DNA of 64,000 bases from an uncultured Bacilli bacterium (GTDB lineage: Bacteria > Bacillota_I > Bacilli_A > RF39 > UBA660), in assembly GCA_934087515.1 (NCBI GenBank), contig CAKOIY010000001.1:1-64000 (forward strand), read 5' to 3'. The position numbers were made by a program, and so were the translations under genes. The first letter of the stretch is position 1; the number at the start of each line of letters is the position of its first letter. The notes beneath the pieces were generated by a model. That model saw nothing but the letters and a program-made list of their open reading frames with translations, ran no database searches and was not told the DNA's origin. This document shows, in pieces, positions 1 to 7,990 of the stretch.

Positions 1-426
1 GTATATGACATGAGTGGGTGTTCGTGGGAATATTTAATGTCTAATATAGTAAGTAATGATGGAGTGACTATGATGAGTGGAAATATTTCTTCCTTAAATT
101 CTGGTTATACTGGTATTTTATTTAATGGTGGATTATTTAGTGGTATTTCTTATCCTAATAGTAAGTATTATGATAAATATAGTTATAGTGAAAGTTATAC
201 TTCAAGAATAAGAAGTAAATTAGGAGATGGAATAAAAGAAGTGTTTAATACTGGTGATTGTGGTTGGTATGATGATATTGTTAATATTATTTTTCATAGT
301 AATCCTTGGTCTGCTAGAGGGGGAAGATACGATAATACAAAAAATGCTGGATTATTTAGAGCTAACTATTGTCGGGGTGATTCTGATTATAATGATGTCT
401 CAACTCGTTTCATAATAACTCCATAA
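1..426 (+). CDS. C-terminal part of a surface protein with an FGE-sulfatase-like fold (5' truncated)
   Basis: The frame is open from the first base and stops with TAA at 424-426, so only the C-terminal ~141 residues are present. The segment YDMSGCSWEY and the later RGGRY ... STRFIITP resemble the DMSGNVWEW and RGGSW ... GFRV signatures of the FGE-sulfatase (formylglycine-generating-enzyme-like) fold. From general knowledge of related gut Bacillota, such C-terminal domains often end long proteins that begin with a prepilin N-terminus. That is only an inference here, because the N-terminus lies outside the window. A catalytic role is not claimed: ligand-binding versions of this fold are common on surface proteins. 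A hairpin terminator follows. Confidence 0.6.
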   Translation, partial: VYDMSGCSWEYLMSNIVSNDGVTMMSGNISSLNSGYTGILFNGGLFSGISYPNSKYYDKYSYSESYTSRIRSKLGDGIKEVFNTGDCGWYDDIVNIIFHSNPWSARGGRYDNTKNAGLFRANYCRGDSDYNDVSTRFIITP

Positions 427-439
427 TTGTGTTTAATAG

Positions 440-478
440 TCTCATAGAATTATTATTAATAGTTTTATGAGATTTTTT
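440..478 (+). terminator. Rho-independent terminator
   Basis: A 10-bp stem (TCTCATAGAA at 440-449 with TTTTATGAGA at 463-472, one G-T pair) is followed by TTTTTT. It ends the truncated surface-protein gene. Confidence 0.8.
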
Positions 479-514
479 ATGTTTTGGTAATTTTTTCCAA
501 TTGCTTGTTTTGTA

Positions 515-542
515 TTGAAATGTGTAACTAATATAGTACAAT
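515..542 (+). promoter_or_regulatory. Sigma-A type promoter for the XRE gene
   Basis: TTGAAA at 515-520 and TACAAT at 537-542, 16 bp apart, lie just upstream of the RBS (GGAGG near 549) of the small regulator gene. Confidence 0.5.
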
Positions 543-560
543 GTTGTTGGAGGATTTGTT

Positions 561-794
561 ATGGAAAGAGAAAAATTGTTACAGGATTTGGAGTATGAAT
601 TTATATGTAATTTTATAAGAATTCGTAAGGATAAGGGACTTTCTCAGAAGAGTCTTGCTGAAATGTCTGGGGTTGTTCGTGAACAGATTGCTAAGATTGA
701 GAATCAACTTAATTCACCTCAGCTTAATTCTTTGATTAAGGTACTTGAACCGATTGGTTATACTGTTAAGATAGTTTCTATTGATGAGGATTAA
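561..794 (+). CDS. Small XRE-family helix-turn-helix regulator, antitoxin-like
   Basis: The product is 77 aa and is almost entirely one helix-turn-helix domain (about residues 15-70), with the XRE-type pattern LSQKSLAEMSGV ... IAKIEN ... SPQLNSLIKVLEPIGYTV. Proteins of this size and layout (HigA/HipB-like) usually bind their own promoter and often neutralise a neighbouring toxin. The stop overlaps the RBS of the next gene, so the two are translationally coupled. It has its own promoter at 515-542. The DNA-binding role is secure; the antitoxin role is inferred only from size and pairing. Confidence 0.8.
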   Translation: MEREKLLQDLEYEFICNFIRIRKDKGLSQKSLAEMSGVVREQIAKIENQLNSPQLNSLIKVLEPIGYTVKIVSIDED

Positions 795-795
795 T

Positions 796-1299
796 ATGGG
801 ATATATTAAGTGTGGTATTGTTACTAGAATAGATATTGTTTCTGGTGATGGTGATTGTTTAGGTGATTTCTTTGATTTATCTCTTTATAAGAGGGTTGGT
901 GATGGGTATTTTATTTGCGATGATATATTACAAGATAATTTGGTTAGTTATCGTGAGGAGTTTTTGAAATTTTCATTTTATCATGGAGATAGTTTTGATT
1001 CTTCGGATGCTTATTGTATTGGGACTAGTATAAATGAACTTCTTAGGAATAAAATTTATTTAATTAGGGATAATAGTTATTATTATTTTGATAATCATTT
1101 AGATTATTTGCTTGATGCTGATGTATGTTTTTTTAAATTTAATGATACTTTGTTTAGGTTTTTTGTTATTCCTGTTTTTTGGGATATTAATAGGGTTGAT
1201 TCTGAATGTTTTGATTTTATTTCTATAACTGTAAATAATTTGACGCGTAGCGCTATGAAAAATGTTTTAAAGGATGCTAGTTGGTTTTATGTGATATGA
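796..1299 (+). CDS. Hypothetical 167-aa protein coupled to the XRE regulator
   Basis: I do not recognise this family. The start chosen is ATG 796, one base after the previous stop, with GAGGATT inside the preceding gene acting as RBS; an in-frame ATG at 784 is possible but has no good RBS. The protein is soluble, rich in Asp, Phe and Tyr, with no membrane segment, signal peptide or visible catalytic motif. The tight coupling to a 77-aa HTH protein recalls two-gene regulator/effector modules such as HipBA-like or HigBA-like toxin-antitoxin pairs, but the sequence does not show a HigB or HipA core. Treat as an unknown partner. Confidence 0.6.
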   Translation: MGYIKCGIVTRIDIVSGDGDCLGDFFDLSLYKRVGDGYFICDDILQDNLVSYREEFLKFSFYHGDSFDSSDAYCIGTSINELLRNKIYLIRDNSYYYFDNHLDYLLDADVCFFKFNDTLFRFFVIPVFWDINRVDSECFDFISITVNNLTRSAMKNVLKDASWFYVI

Positions 1300-1340
1300 A
1301 ATTTGTGTTAAATGTGATACAATATTTTAGAGGTGTTGAT

Positions 1341-2618
1341 ATGAAAAGAGCATTAGTTTTATCAGGTGGAGGAGCCAAGGGTTCTTATCAAGTTGGTGTT
1401 TATAAAGCGCTTAGGAAGCTTAGAATTAAAATTGATATTATAACTGGTACTTCGATTGGGTCGATTAATGGTGCTCTTTTTACAGCGGGGGATTATTTAA
1501 AGGCAAAGAGGTTATGGCTTACTATATCTACTAATAATTTGTTTGATCAAAAGTTTGATAGTGTTAAAGATTTGCAGGGTGTTGCATCGGAAATTCTTAA
1601 GAATAAGGGTTTAAAATTTGATAAGGCTGAGGAGTTTTTAAATAAAATAATTAGTGAGAGTAAAATTAGAAAATCTAGAATTGATTATGGTCTTGTTACA
1701 GTTAATCTTAAAACTATGGTTCCTAAAATGCTTACTAAGAATATGATTCCTAAAGGTAAGCTTGTTTCTTATATAATTGCATCTTCGACTTGTTTTCCTG
1801 CGGTTGAGATGAAGGAAATAGATGGGGATTATTATATAGATGGTGGTTATTATGATAATTTACCTATTAATTTGGCTGTAGATATGGGGGCAGATGAGAT
1901 TATTGCTGTTGATTTGTCTGCGGTTGGAATTAAGCAAAAGGTTAAGGATAAGAATGTTAAGATTGATTATATTAAGAATAAGAGTAAACAACGTTTTACT
2001 TTAGATTTTGATACGGATACTGCTCTTAGAAATATTAGAATGGGTTATAATGATACGATGAAATATTTTGATAAACTTGATGGGGATAAATATACTTTTA
2101 AGAAAGGGCATTTATCTAAAAATTATGATGCTATTAGTGATTATTATATAAAACTTATTAAGAAAATATTACTTTCTGATAGTAAGAAGGTTAAGATTAC
2201 AGAGATTTTGACTAATAAGAGGTATCAAAACATATTTTTAAATATAAAACAGGGTAAGAGTATTGAAACTGAGGTTAATAAATCTTTGGAGTATCTAGGT
2301 TCTTTGTTTGATATTGATATTGATAATATTTATAGTATTAGGAAGTTTAATAATTTGTTAATTAGAGAGGCTAAGTCTTTGAATTATATTAAACTTGATA
2401 AGAAATTAAAGGGTAAGATGCTTGTTGGTTATATTTATAATCAATATATGGATTCTGATGATAAGGAAAGGGTTTATAAAAGATTATTTAATATTGCTCT
2501 TGTTTTTCAAAAAGATTTTTTAGCTGCTCTTTATTTAATTGCTATTTCTAGTAAGTATCCTATAACTCTTAAGAGTGATAAATTTTTTGATGAGATTTTG
2601 AGTACTATAAAAAAATAG
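1341..2618 (+). CDS. Patatin-like phospholipase
   Basis: The 425-aa product has the patatin/RssA signature at its N-terminus: oxyanion loop GGGAKG (residues 9-14), nucleophile elbow GTSIG with Ser38, and the dyad aspartate in DGG (Asp167). Members hydrolyse acyl esters of phospholipids, usually in the cytosol or at the inner face of the membrane. The C-terminal half (after about residue 210) is an uncharacterised, Lys-rich extension. ATG 1341 is preferred over the upstream in-frame start because AGAGGTG lies 5 bases before it and a TACAAT -10-like element lies just upstream. The physiological substrate cannot be read from sequence. Confidence 0.9.
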   Translation: MKRALVLSGGGAKGSYQVGVYKALRKLRIKIDIITGTSIGSINGALFTAGDYLKAKRLWLTISTNNLFDQKFDSVKDLQGVASEILKNKGLKFDKAEEFLNKIISESKIRKSRIDYGLVTVNLKTMVPKMLTKNMIPKGKLVSYIIASSTCFPAVEMKEIDGDYYIDGGYYDNLPINLAVDMGADEIIAVDLSAVGIKQKVKDKNVKIDYIKNKSKQRFTLDFDTDTALRNIRMGYNDTMKYFDKLDGDKYTFKKGHLSKNYDAISDYYIKLIKKILLSDSKKVKITEILTNKRYQNIFLNIKQGKSIETEVNKSLEYLGSLFDIDIDNIYSIRKFNNLLIREAKSLNYIKLDKKLKGKMLVGYIYNQYMDSDDKERVYKRLFNIALVFQKDFLAALYLIAISSKYPITLKSDKFFDEILSTIKK

Positions 2619-2630
2619 AAAATAATTGTA

Positions 2631-2659
2631 AAGTAATGTCTAATTTTAGGTCATTACTT
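2631..2659. repeat. Inverted repeat upstream of rpoZ, possible operator
   Basis: AAGTAATG at 2631-2638 and CATTACTT at 2652-2659 are perfect inverted copies with no T-run after them, so this is not a good terminator. TTGTAAAGTA also occurs twice (about 2626 and 2658). The right arm overlaps a candidate -35 for rpoZ. Function unknown. Confidence 0.4.
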
Positions 2660-2708
2660 GTAAAGTAGTGTAATATGTTATATTCTTAGTATGGGAGTGT
2701 GATACATA

Positions 2709-2909
2709 ATGATATATCCATCAATCGATAAGTTGCTATTACATGTTGATTCTAAGTATCGTTTGGTACATGTAGCAGCACAGAGAAGTAATGAGATTAG
2801 TGAGACTGGTCATTTGCAAATGCCAGAGGAGGATTATGTTTCTAGTAAGAACATAGGTAGAGCTCTTGAAGAAGTAGAAAAGGATCTAATTATTATTAAG
2901 ACTAATTAG
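2709..2909 (+). CDS. rpoZ: RNA polymerase omega subunit
   Basis: The 66-aa product matches the short Bacillota omega subunit: an N-terminal PSIDKLL, the SKYRLVHVAAQRSNEI helix that contacts the beta-prime C-terminus, and a C-terminal IGRALEEVEKD. It assists assembly and stability of RNA polymerase. In Bacillus rpoZ usually sits with gmk and coaBC; here it stands between a patatin gene and recX, so that neighbourhood has been rearranged. An inverted repeat and a weak promoter (TTGTAA ... TATATT around 2658-2684) precede it. Confidence 0.9.
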   Translation: MIYPSIDKLLLHVDSKYRLVHVAAQRSNEISETGHLQMPEEDYVSSKNIGRALEEVEKDLIIIKTN

Positions 2910-2932
2910 TTCTTTTTATTTAAAATTTGTTA

Positions 2933-2946
2933 CAAACAAATGTTTG
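2933..2946. promoter_or_regulatory. LexA (DinR)-type SOS box upstream of recX
   Basis: The 14-mer CAAACAAATGTTTG fits the Bacillus LexA consensus CGAACRNRYGTTYG at 13 of 14 positions (only the second base differs). It lies 4 bases before the GGAGG RBS of recX, a place where bound LexA would block transcription. The match is read from the sequence; SOS control is inferred. Confidence 0.6.
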
Positions 2947-2960
2947 TTTTGGAGGTATAA

Positions 2961-3695
2961 ATGAATATTACGAGATATAAGTTTTTGGGAAATGGTAGAT
3001 ATGAAGTGGTTATTGATAATGATAGGTACATAATATATGAGGATATTATTTTAAAGTATAATATTTTGGGTAAGGGTAATATAAGTGTTTCAGAGCTTAA
3101 TACTTATTTAAAAGATAATATTTTTTATGAGGCTTATTATAAAGCTGTTAAATATATAAATGTTAAGCTTAGGACTTCTAAGGAAATTTTTGATTATTTG
3201 GTTAAGGCTGGATATGATGTTTCTTTGGTGCCTAAGGTTGTAGATAAGATAATTAAAGATGGTTATATTAATGAAGAGGTTTATACAGAGTGTTATATAA
3301 ATGATCAGATTAATTTGAAGGTTGTGGGGCCTTTAAGGATTGAAAAGGATTTGCTTGGTTTGGGTATTAGTAAGTCTGTTATTTCTAAGTATATTGGTAA
3401 TTATTCTAAGGAGATGCAAGTTTCTAAGATTAATAGGTTTATTGCTAAGGAGATTAAGTTAAATAGTAATAAATCGTCTTATGTTCTTAAAAATAAGATA
3501 TTAATTAGTTTGGTTAATAAGGGATTTTATAAAGATGATGTTGTTATGTGTTTAGATAATGTTGTTATTGATGATTCTTTGATGTATGAAAAGGAATACA
3601 AGAAGATTTATGATAAACTTTCTAAAAAATATAGTGGTAAGGAACTAGAGTATAAAGTTAAACAAAAGATGTATCAGAAGGGTTTTATGGTTTAA
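2961..3695 (+). CDS. recX: Regulatory protein RecX
   Basis: The 244-aa product has the all-helical three-repeat RecX layout: LRTSKEIFDYLVKAGYD, then VVDKIIKDGYINEEVYTECYI, and further helical repeats to the C-terminus (KVKQKMYQKGFMV). RecX binds RecA filaments and dampens recombination and SOS signalling. Its length is near the 260-270 aa usual in Bacillota. The start is fixed by TTTTGGAGGTATAAATG. A LexA-like box directly before the RBS suggests SOS induction, which suits a RecA modulator. recA is not in the window. Confidence 0.9.
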   Translation: MNITRYKFLGNGRYEVVIDNDRYIIYEDIILKYNILGKGNISVSELNTYLKDNIFYEAYYKAVKYINVKLRTSKEIFDYLVKAGYDVSLVPKVVDKIIKDGYINEEVYTECYINDQINLKVVGPLRIEKDLLGLGISKSVISKYIGNYSKEMQVSKINRFIAKEIKLNSNKSSYVLKNKILISLVNKGFYKDDVVMCLDNVVIDDSLMYEKEYKKIYDKLSKKYSGKELEYKVKQKMYQKGFMV

Positions 3696-3751
3696 ATTAT
3701 TTATTTTTTTTGTATTTTTGTTATTTTTTATATTGTTTTTCTTAGATTTTA

Positions 3752-3780
3752 TAGACAAAGTTATATTTTTATGTTATCAT
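3752..3780 (+). promoter_or_regulatory. Promoter of rplS
   Basis: TAGACA at 3752-3757 and TATCAT at 3775-3780 are 17 bp apart, with an extended -10 TGT just before. Transcription would begin near 3787 at the start of the leader described next. Confidence 0.6.
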
Positions 3781-3783
3781 TAG

Positions 3784-3834
3784 TAACGTTAAGCGAAGCA
3801 ATCCGCTGGGTTATTACTTATGATTGTGGGTAAG
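3784..3834 (+). ncRNA. Candidate L19 (rplS) leader RNA
   Basis: The ~50 nt between promoter and RBS can fold. TAAC (3784-3787) pairs with GTTA (3810-3813) around an inner stem AGCG (3792-3795)/CGCT (3804-3807), and CTTA (3817-3820) pairs with TAAG (3831-3834) just before the GGAGG. An L19 leader family that autoregulates rplS is known in Bacillota. Position and GC-rich inner stem fit it, but no covariance test was possible. Confidence 0.5.
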
Positions 3835-3850
3835 AAAAGGAGGAATAGAG

Positions 3851-4204
3851 ATGAATTTAGTTGACAAAGTTGCAGCTAAACAACTAAAAAGTGATATTCC
3901 TGAATTTAGAGTTGGGGATACTGTTAGAGTAGATGTTAAGATCATTGAAGGTAAAAAAGAACGTATTCAAGCTTTTGAAGGAATAGTCACAGCGCGTAAA
4001 AATGGTGGTGTTAGTGAAACATTTACTGTTAGAAAGGTTTCTTATGGAGTTGGAGTAAACAGAGTTTTCCCTGTTCATTCTCCAAAAATAGCAAAAATTA
4101 CTGTAGTTAAAAAAGGTAAAGTAAGACGTGCTAAGTTAAATTTCTTAAAGGAACGTGTTGGCGTATACAGAATTAAAGAAAGAGGAAATAAGGCATCTAA
4201 ATAG
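3851..4204 (+). CDS. rplS: 50S ribosomal protein L19
   Basis: The 117-aa product carries the L19 hallmarks [20 protein letters not shown] and [20 protein letters not shown], and ends in a basic [13 protein letters not shown] tail. It sits at the 30S-50S interface. ATG 3851 follows AAAAGGAGG with 7-base spacing; the frame extends upstream but only through the leader. Signal peptidase I follows after 17 bases, a pairing also seen in some Bacilli. A leader RNA candidate precedes it. Confidence 0.97.
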   Translation: MNLVDKVAAKQLKSDIPEFRVGDTVRVDVKIIEGKKERIQAFEGIVTARKNGGVSETFTVRKVSYGVGVNRVFPVHSPKIAKITVVKKGKVRRAKLNFLKERVGVYRIKERGNKASK

Positions 4205-4221
4205 CCTTATTTTTGTTAATT

Positions 4222-4731
4222 ATGAAAAAGGAAACGATTAGGGAGCTAATAATATATGGTAGTGTTATTTTAGCAATAATTTTGATTAGAACTTTTGTAA
4301 TTACTCCGGTTAGAGTAAATGGTACTAGTATGTATTCTACTTTGAAAGATGGGGAAATAATGATTCTTAATAAGCTTGATTATAAGTTTAATGATATTGA
4401 AAGATTTGATATTGTAGTAGTTAAGACTGATAGTAATAAGATTATAAAAAGAGTAATTGGTCTTCCTGGTGAATCTATAAGATATGTTGATAATACTCTT
4501 TATATAAATGATAAGAAAATTGATGAGACTTATTTAAAAGATAAGACTGATGATTTTGATCTTCAAGAACTTGGATATGATAGGATTCCTGATGATTGTT
4601 ATTTTGTTCTTGGTGATAATAGGGATAATTCTAGTGATAGTAGGGTTATTGGTCCTGTTAAGAAGAGTCAAATTGAGGGTAGTGCTAGTCTTGTATTATT
4701 TCCTTTTAAAGAAGCAGGAGTTAAAAAATAA
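4222..4731 (+). CDS. lepB: Signal peptidase I
   Basis: This type I signal peptidase (169 aa) removes signal peptides from exported preproteins at the outer face of the membrane. One N-terminal membrane segment (about 9-28) precedes box B NGTSMYST with nucleophile Ser36, then box D IIKRVIGLPGE with general base Lys76, and box E GDNRDNSSDSR. The size is that of the Bacillus SipS group. No convincing RBS precedes ATG 4222 (TTG 4213 is the alternative), so translation probably depends on coupling to rplS. A strong terminator follows. The exported subtilase and its partner at 19.7-24 kb are likely substrates. Confidence 0.95.
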   Translation: MKKETIRELIIYGSVILAIILIRTFVITPVRVNGTSMYSTLKDGEIMILNKLDYKFNDIERFDIVVVKTDSNKIIKRVIGLPGESIRYVDNTLYINDKKIDETYLKDKTDDFDLQELGYDRIPDDCYFVLGDNRDNSSDSRVIGPVKKSQIEGSASLVLFPFKEAGVKK

Positions 4732-4758
4732 GATAGTGTTTGGTTCACTATCTTTTAT
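4730..4758 (+). terminator. Rho-independent terminator after lepB
   Basis: A perfect 9-bp stem (AAGATAGTG at 4730-4738, CACTATCTT at 4746-4754) overlaps the lepB stop and is followed by TTATT. Confidence 0.8.
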
Positions 4759-4765
4759 TGTGTTT

Positions 4766-5014
4766 TTATATGAAATTTTTATATTTATTATATAATTCTA
4801 ATATTAAATAATAATTATCATTACTTATTTTGTCTTTTAACATTTTTATGTATGGTAAGGGTGTTTCTAATAATTCATTATAATAAGTTTTTATGTGGTT
4901 ATAAATAATATCTACTTCTTTATTAGTGGCATCATAACCATTTTTTTCTATGTAATTATAGATATCTTCTTTACTCATGTTTTTAATATAATTTTTAATT
5001 AAGTTTTTTTGCAT
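4766..5014 (-). CDS. Hypothetical 82-aa helical protein
   Basis: This small, Lys/Asn/Tyr-rich, probably all-helical protein lies on the - strand between lepB and a PBP gene. ATG 5014 is chosen because AGGTG stands 6 bases upstream. The N-terminal pattern (NMSKEDIYNYIEKNGYDATNKE) loosely recalls the DUF2624/YqfT family of small Bacillota proteins, but I cannot confirm that. No signal peptide or metal-binding motif is visible. Confidence 0.6.
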   Translation of the reverse strand: MQKNLIKNYIKNMSKEDIYNYIEKNGYDATNKEVDIIYNHIKTYYNELLETPLPYIKMLKDKISNDNYYLILELYNKYKNFI

Positions 5015-5053
5015 TTTTATCACCTATAAAATTATATGTAATATTTTTTTAAA

Positions 5054-7132
5054 ATGAAACAAAATAATAATATGAAAAGAAATAAAAATATTAGAAATAA
5101 AACTGTTTATTTGAGGCATGAATCTGGGAGGATGGCTATTATACTTACAATAGTTATTAGTTTTTTTATTGTTATTTTTTTTAGAATATTTTATCTTAAT
5201 GTTTTTATGGCTAATTTTTATAATATGAAGCTTTCTAATTCTAGGGATATTTATGTTTATGGGGAGAGTACTGCAAGAGGAAGAATTCTTGATAGGAATG
5301 GTAAGGTTTTGGTAGGAAATAAGGCTGTTAAGAGTATTTATTATAAGAAGCCTAAAGGTGTTACTAGTAGTGATGAGGTTTTACTTGCTTATAGGATTTG
5401 TGATGTACTTGGTCTTAATTATAATTTACTTAATGATAGGAATCTTAAGGAGTTTTATATTTTACTTAATGAGGATAAGGTTAATTCTCTTATTACTTTT
5501 TCTGAGTATGAAGATTTAGAAAATAGGAAACTTTCTTTGGATGATATATATGAACTTAAGATAAAAAGAATTAGTAAGTCTATGCTTAAGTCTATGAGTA
5601 AGCGTGATAGAAAAGCTGCTTATATTTATTATTTGATGAATAAGGGGTATTTTTATGATGAAAAGGTTATTAAACTTAAGAATGTTTCTGATAGGGAATA
5701 TGCTTATTTTTCTGAGAATAGTAAGGTTTTGAAGGGTTTTAACACTAAGCTTGAATGGGAAAGGGTTTATCCTTATGGTGATACTTTGGGTGTTATTCTT
5801 GGGAGTGTTTCTAGTAAGGATTCTGGTATTCCTAAGGAGGAAAAGGATTATTATTTGGAACATGGTTATTTGCTTACTGATAGGGTTGGGGTTTCTGGAC
5901 TTGAAAAGGAGTATGAGGAGATACTTAAGGGTGAGAAGTCTATGTATAAGGTTTCTGGTGATGATTTAGTTCTTGTTAAAAAAGGGAAAAGTGGTAATGA
6001 TATTGTGTTATCTATAGATATTGATTTACAAAGAAAGATAGATAAGATGCTTGCTTCTTTGATTGTTAAGGCTAAGAGTGAGGCTAATACACAGTTTTTT
6101 AATAGGAGTTATGTTGTTATTCAAGATCCTTATACTGGGGAGATACTTTCGATGTCTGGGAAAAAACTTGTTTTAAAAAATGGTAGTTATAAGACATATG
6201 ATAATAGTGAAGGAGCGTTTTTATCTACTGTTACTCCTGGTTCTGTTGTTAAGGGTGCTAGTATTATGGTTGGATATAATACTGGTGTTTTGAAGATTGG
6301 TGATTATATGGTTGATTCTTGTATTGGTCTTTATAATTTGCCGGAGAAGTGTTCTTGGAAGACGCTTGGTTATATTAATGATATAGATGCTCTTGCTTAT
6401 TCTTCGAATGTTTATCAGTATAAGATTGCTATGAAAGTTGGAGGTTTTAATTATTCTTATGGTAAGAAGCTTAAAATTAATGAGAAGGCTTTTGATACGT
6501 ATAGGAATATGTTTTATAGGTTTGGTTTAGGGGTTAAGACTGGTATTGATTATCCTAAGGAGGAAGATGGTTATAAGAGTAATAATAGAGCAGGAGATCT
6601 TTTAATTAATTATGCAATTGGACAATATGATACTTATACTACGTTACAACTTTCTCAGTATATTTCTACGATTGCTAATGGTGGCACTAGGTATAAAACA
6701 AGATTTTTAAAGTCTGTTCTTGATAGTGAAGGTAATGTTTTATATAATGTTAATCCTGTTGCTTTAAATACTTTAGGTGTTAAGAAAAAATATATTAAAC
6801 GTGTTAGAAAGGGATTTCGTGCTGTTACTAGTTATGGTACTGGTTCTGGTTATATGGATTTTGCTCCTTCGCCTTCAGGTAAGACTGGTACTAGTGAATC
6901 TTTTATTGATTTAGATAATGATGGTGTAATTGATGCTGAGAGTATTACTAATAATTTTGTAGGGTATGCTCCTTCTTCTAAACCTGTTATGTCTATAGCG
7001 GCTTCTTTTCCTGATATTCAGAATCCTAATTCTGGTAAATATAAGAGCAATGTTAATCAAGAAGTTGTTTCTAAGGCTACTAAAATTTTCTTTGAATTAT
7101 ATAAAAATGATAATAAAAGTAAGAAAAGATGA
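5054..7132 (+). CDS. Class B penicillin-binding protein (transpeptidase, PBP2-like)
   Basis: The 692-aa product has one membrane segment (about 27-50), a pedestal domain beginning GRILDRNGKVL, and a transpeptidase domain with SVVK (Ser397-Lys400), SSN (450-452) and KTG (610-612). It cross-links peptidoglycan outside the membrane. There is no C-terminal PASTA domain, unlike the second class B enzyme at 54883-56988, so this one is more likely the elongation-type (PbpA/MrdA) or a sporulation-specific enzyme; the window does not decide. It stands alone, without rodA or mreB beside it. It ends in TGA, evidence for standard code use. Confidence 0.88.
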   Translation: MKQNNNMKRNKNIRNKTVYLRHESGRMAIILTIVISFFIVIFFRIFYLNVFMANFYNMKLSNSRDIYVYGESTARGRILDRNGKVLVGNKAVKSIYYKKPKGVTSSDEVLLAYRICDVLGLNYNLLNDRNLKEFYILLNEDKVNSLITFSEYEDLENRKLSLDDIYELKIKRISKSMLKSMSKRDRKAAYIYYLMNKGYFYDEKVIKLKNVSDREYAYFSENSKVLKGFNTKLEWERVYPYGDTLGVILGSVSSKDSGIPKEEKDYYLEHGYLLTDRVGVSGLEKEYEEILKGEKSMYKVSGDDLVLVKKGKSGNDIVLSIDIDLQRKIDKMLASLIVKAKSEANTQFFNRSYVVIQDPYTGEILSMSGKKLVLKNGSYKTYDNSEGAFLSTVTPGSVVKGASIMVGYNTGVLKIGDYMVDSCIGLYNLPEKCSWKTLGYINDIDALAYSSNVYQYKIAMKVGGFNYSYGKKLKINEKAFDTYRNMFYRFGLGVKTGIDYPKEEDGYKSNNRAGDLLINYAIGQYDTYTTLQLSQYISTIANGGTRYKTRFLKSVLDSEGNVLYNVNPVALNTLGVKKKYIKRVRKGFRAVTSYGTGSGYMDFAPSPSGKTGTSESFIDLDNDGVIDAESITNNFVGYAPSSKPVMSIAASFPDIQNPNSGKYKSNVNQEVVSKATKIFFELYKNDNKSKKR

Positions 7133-7151
7133 AGAAATATTAAAAAAACTT

Positions 7152-7179
7152 TTGCTTTTTGTTAAAAATTTGATATAAT
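7152..7179 (+). promoter_or_regulatory. Promoter of rpmG-efp
   Basis: TTGCTT at 7152-7157 and TATAAT at 7174-7179 (16-bp spacer) with extended -10 TGA at 7171-7173. Confidence 0.65.
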
Positions 7180-7205
7180 ACTTATGGAAATGAGGAGGGA
7201 TATAA

Positions 7206-7370
7206 ATGGCAAAGATAGGAAATAGACAATTTAAAACACTTACATGTACAGTTTGTAAAGCGTATAGCTATCGTACTGATAAGAACGTAAAAAATACTCC
7301 AGAACGTTTAGAACTAAATAAATACTGCCCTAGATGTAAAAAGCATACAACTTTTAAAGAAGAAAAATAG
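7206..7370 (+). CDS. rpmG: 50S ribosomal protein L33
   Basis: This 54-aa gene reads [17 protein letters not shown]... and ends ...TTFKEEK. It has two zinc-binding CxxC pairs (Cys14/Cys17 and Cys41/Cys44), so it is the zinc-dependent form of L33. ATG 7206 follows GAGGAGGG with good spacing. It has its own extended -10 promoter and is followed 16 bases later by efp. L33 genes often sit beside secE/nusG; here the partner is elongation factor P. Confidence 0.93.
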   Translation: MAKIGNRQFKTLTCTVCKAYSYRTDKNVKNTPERLELNKYCPRCKKHTTFKEEK

Positions 7371-7386
7371 TAAGTAGGTGAATTTT

Positions 7387-7944
7387 ATGATAAATGTTAA
7401 TGATTTTAAGAATGGAATGACAATTAAGGTAGAAGGTAATATTTATACTATAATTGAATTTCAACATGTTAAGCCAGGAAAGGGTGCTGCTTTTGTTAGA
7501 ACTAAGCTTAAGAATTTAAGAACTGGCTCTACAATTGAATATACTTTTAATTCAGGTGTTAAGTGTGAAACTGCTAGAATTGAGAGAAAACCTATGCAAT
7601 TTCTTTATGAAAGTGGAGATTTGTATACTTTTATGAATATGCAAGATTATTCACAAGTTGAGCTTTCTAAAGATGTAATTGGAGATAATGTTAAGTACTT
7701 AAAGGAAAATCAAGATTTGGATATAACTTTTTATGAAGGTGAGGTTCTAGGAATTTCACTTCCAGATAAGATTGAACTTAAAGTAACTCAAACTGAACCT
7801 GGTGTTAAGGGTAATACTACTTCAAGTGCTCAAAAGGATGCGACGCTTGAAACAGGTTATCAAATTAGAGTACCATTATTTATTAATGAAGGTGAGTCTG
7901 TAATAGTTTCTACAAAAGATGGTAAATATGTTTCAAGAGCTTAG
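7387..7944 (+). CDS. efp: Elongation factor P
   Basis: EF-P (185 aa) relieves ribosome stalling at polyproline stretches. The N-terminal KOW-like domain shows NDFKNGMTIKVEG and the tip loop PGKGAAFVRTK with Lys32, the residue modified in some bacteria. The OB domains end with the conserved GYQIRVPLFINEGE ... DGKYVSRA. ATG 7387 is preferred to GTG 7378 because AGTAGGTG fits as RBS. It is cotranscribed with rpmG, and its terminator overlaps the stop codon. Confidence 0.96.
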   Translation: MINVNDFKNGMTIKVEGNIYTIIEFQHVKPGKGAAFVRTKLKNLRTGSTIEYTFNSGVKCETARIERKPMQFLYESGDLYTFMNMQDYSQVELSKDVIGDNVKYLKENQDLDITFYEGEVLGISLPDKIELKVTQTEPGVKGNTTSSAQKDATLETGYQIRVPLFINEGESVIVSTKDGKYVSRA

Positions 7945-7956
7945 CTCTTTTTTATT
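7935..7956 (+). terminator. Rho-independent terminator of rpmG-efp
   Basis: AAGAGC (7935-7940) and GCTCTT (7944-7949) form a 6-bp stem with a TTA loop, followed by a T-run. The stem overlaps the last codons and the TAG of efp. Confidence 0.8.
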
Positions 7957-7990
7957 CCCTTTTTATTTAAATTTTTAGGAGGAAAAGAAT

